64,000 bases of DNA, taken from contig CAJTFG010000002.1 in the NCBI GenBank assembly GCA_910575705.1, positions 248,001-312,000 on the forward strand, read 5' to 3'. Source of the DNA: Erysipelotrichales bacterium (lineage in GTDB: Bacteria; Bacillota_I; Bacilli_A; Erysipelotrichales; Erysipelotrichaceae). The notes under the pieces were generated by a model. It was not told the DNA's origin. It searched no databases and worked only from the letters and a program-made list of their open reading frames with translations. Positions 63,681 to 64,000 of this stretch are shown here, one piece after another (position 1 is the stretch's first letter; each line of letters begins with the position of its first letter). Both the position numbers and the translations under genes were made by a program.

Positions 63681-64000
63681 ACCTTTCTGCTTAAAGCGAA
63701 TGCACAGCCGACTGTATAACAAAGCAGTTTGCTGACAAGCTTTATTATGACCATCAACGTGAAGCTTTCCAAAAGAAGGCAGCCGATGACGGCGATGATC
63801 GCAATGACTCCTAAAGCGTGTAACAGCGCTTTTTTTTGTATTCCCATGCCGAGGATGAAGCCTGCGATAAGGTAAGCGGCCGCACCGAATATCCAATTCA
63901 GTATGTGGAAGGCATTCGTATTGATCATATGAAAAAAGTATAAAATACTGAAAATAAGAGAAAATAAAATTGTACATAGAAAAAGACAGGCTATGGATTG
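63677..64000 (-). CDS. Small integral membrane protein, start beyond the window edge
   Basis: From the right edge the minus-strand frame is open for about 107 codons. An internal ATG at 63928 has no ribosome binding site, and the codons before it encode a clean hydrophobic helix ([21 protein letters not shown]), so the true start is probably outside. Four helices in about 110 residues with a Gly-rich turn ([11 protein letters not shown]) resemble TIGR04086-type membrane proteins of unknown function. It converges on ruvB with no terminator between. Confidence 0.65.
   Translation of the reverse strand, partial: QSIACLFLCTILFSLIFSILYFFHMINTNAFHILNWIFGAAAYLIAGFILGMGIQKKALLHALGVIAIIAVIGCLLLESFTLMVIIKLVSKLLCYTVGCAFALSRKV

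Noticed and set aside
1-64000. CRISPR array, toxin-antitoxin pair, phage or insertion sequence
   Set aside because: I saw no spaced direct repeats, integrase next to a tRNA, transposase motif or terminal inverted repeats. The only recombinase is the chromosomal XerC-like gene in its usual place.

Overview
The window is a dense, almost entirely plus-strand run of core bacterial genes from a Firmicute. Gene content and order match the low-GC Gram-positive pattern: recU-ponA, gpsB-rnpB, rodZ-pgsA-cinA-recA, rny-ymdB, ezrA-nifZ-thiI, rpsP-khpA-rimM-trmD-rplS, rbgA-rnhB, dprA-topA-trmFO-xerC, rpsB-tsf-pyrH-frr-uppS-cdsA-dxr-rseP, smc-ftsY-ylxM, nrnA-dnaE, rplU-prp-rpmA-obgE and ruvAB. Base composition looks middling (mid-40s % GC by eye). 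The Prp/L27 pair, several order breaks relative to Bacillus and an Smc of only 979 residues would fit an Erysipelotrichia-type anaerobe, perhaps a spore former, but that placement is inference, not proof. I see no rRNA, tRNA, CRISPR, insertion sequence, prophage or recognisable defence island.

Layout. 1-2637 (minus): a class A penicillin-binding protein running off the left edge, and recU. 2767-3460: gpsB and RNase P RNA. 3521-6540: rodZ, pgsA, a stand-alone PncC/CinA domain and recA. 6640-13726: lactate dehydrogenase, RNase Y, YmdB, a 2[4Fe-4S] ferredoxin, MiaB and an RNase J paralogue with a damaged active site. 13751-19201: FtsK/SpoIIIE, a pair of M16 peptidase-family proteins (one non-catalytic, one catalytic) and a short SSB. 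19240-20054 (minus): rpsD with a long leader. 20155-26266: ezrA, cysteine desulfurase, thiI, a small protein that looks like a divergent small acid-soluble spore protein, rlmA and a radical-SAM protein. 26347-31347: ffh, the rpsP-trmD cluster, rplS and two tandem signal peptidases. 31533-32344: an acetyltransferase and an AT-rich scar holding the tail of a cytidine-deaminase-like gene. 32345-35693: rbgA, rnhB, an unknown protein, NfeD and an SPFH protein. 35789-48087: dprA through rseP. 48135-48788 (minus): hemolysin III. 48904-64000: smc to ruvB, ending in a partial minus-strand membrane protein.

How it works together. The genes serve DNA replication, repair and segregation (recA, recU, ruvAB, dnaE, smc, ftsK, xerC, topA, rnhB, xth), translation and ribosome assembly (rpsD, rpsP, rplS, rpsB, tsf, frr, rplU, rpmA, obgE, rbgA, rimM, trmD, rlmA), RNA decay (rny, the RNase J paralogue, nrnA, rnpB), protein export (ffh, ftsY, lepB) and envelope and isoprenoid synthesis (pgsA, cdsA, uppS, dxr, ponA). 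Many genes overlap by 1-23 bases, so translational coupling is likely. Ribosomal protein genes rpsD, rpsP, rplS, rpsB and rplU each have their own near-consensus promoter, and rpsD, rplS, rpsB and rplU also have structured leaders.

The most interesting signals are the RNase J2-like protein lacking metal ligands, the small thiI-linked protein with a spore-protein protease motif and a sporulation-type promoter, a second promoter of the same type before the M16 pair, the short-armed Smc, the C-terminal extension on ribosomal protein S2, and an 11-bp hairpin abutting the rpsD ribosome binding site. I do not see a clearly new multi-gene system here.
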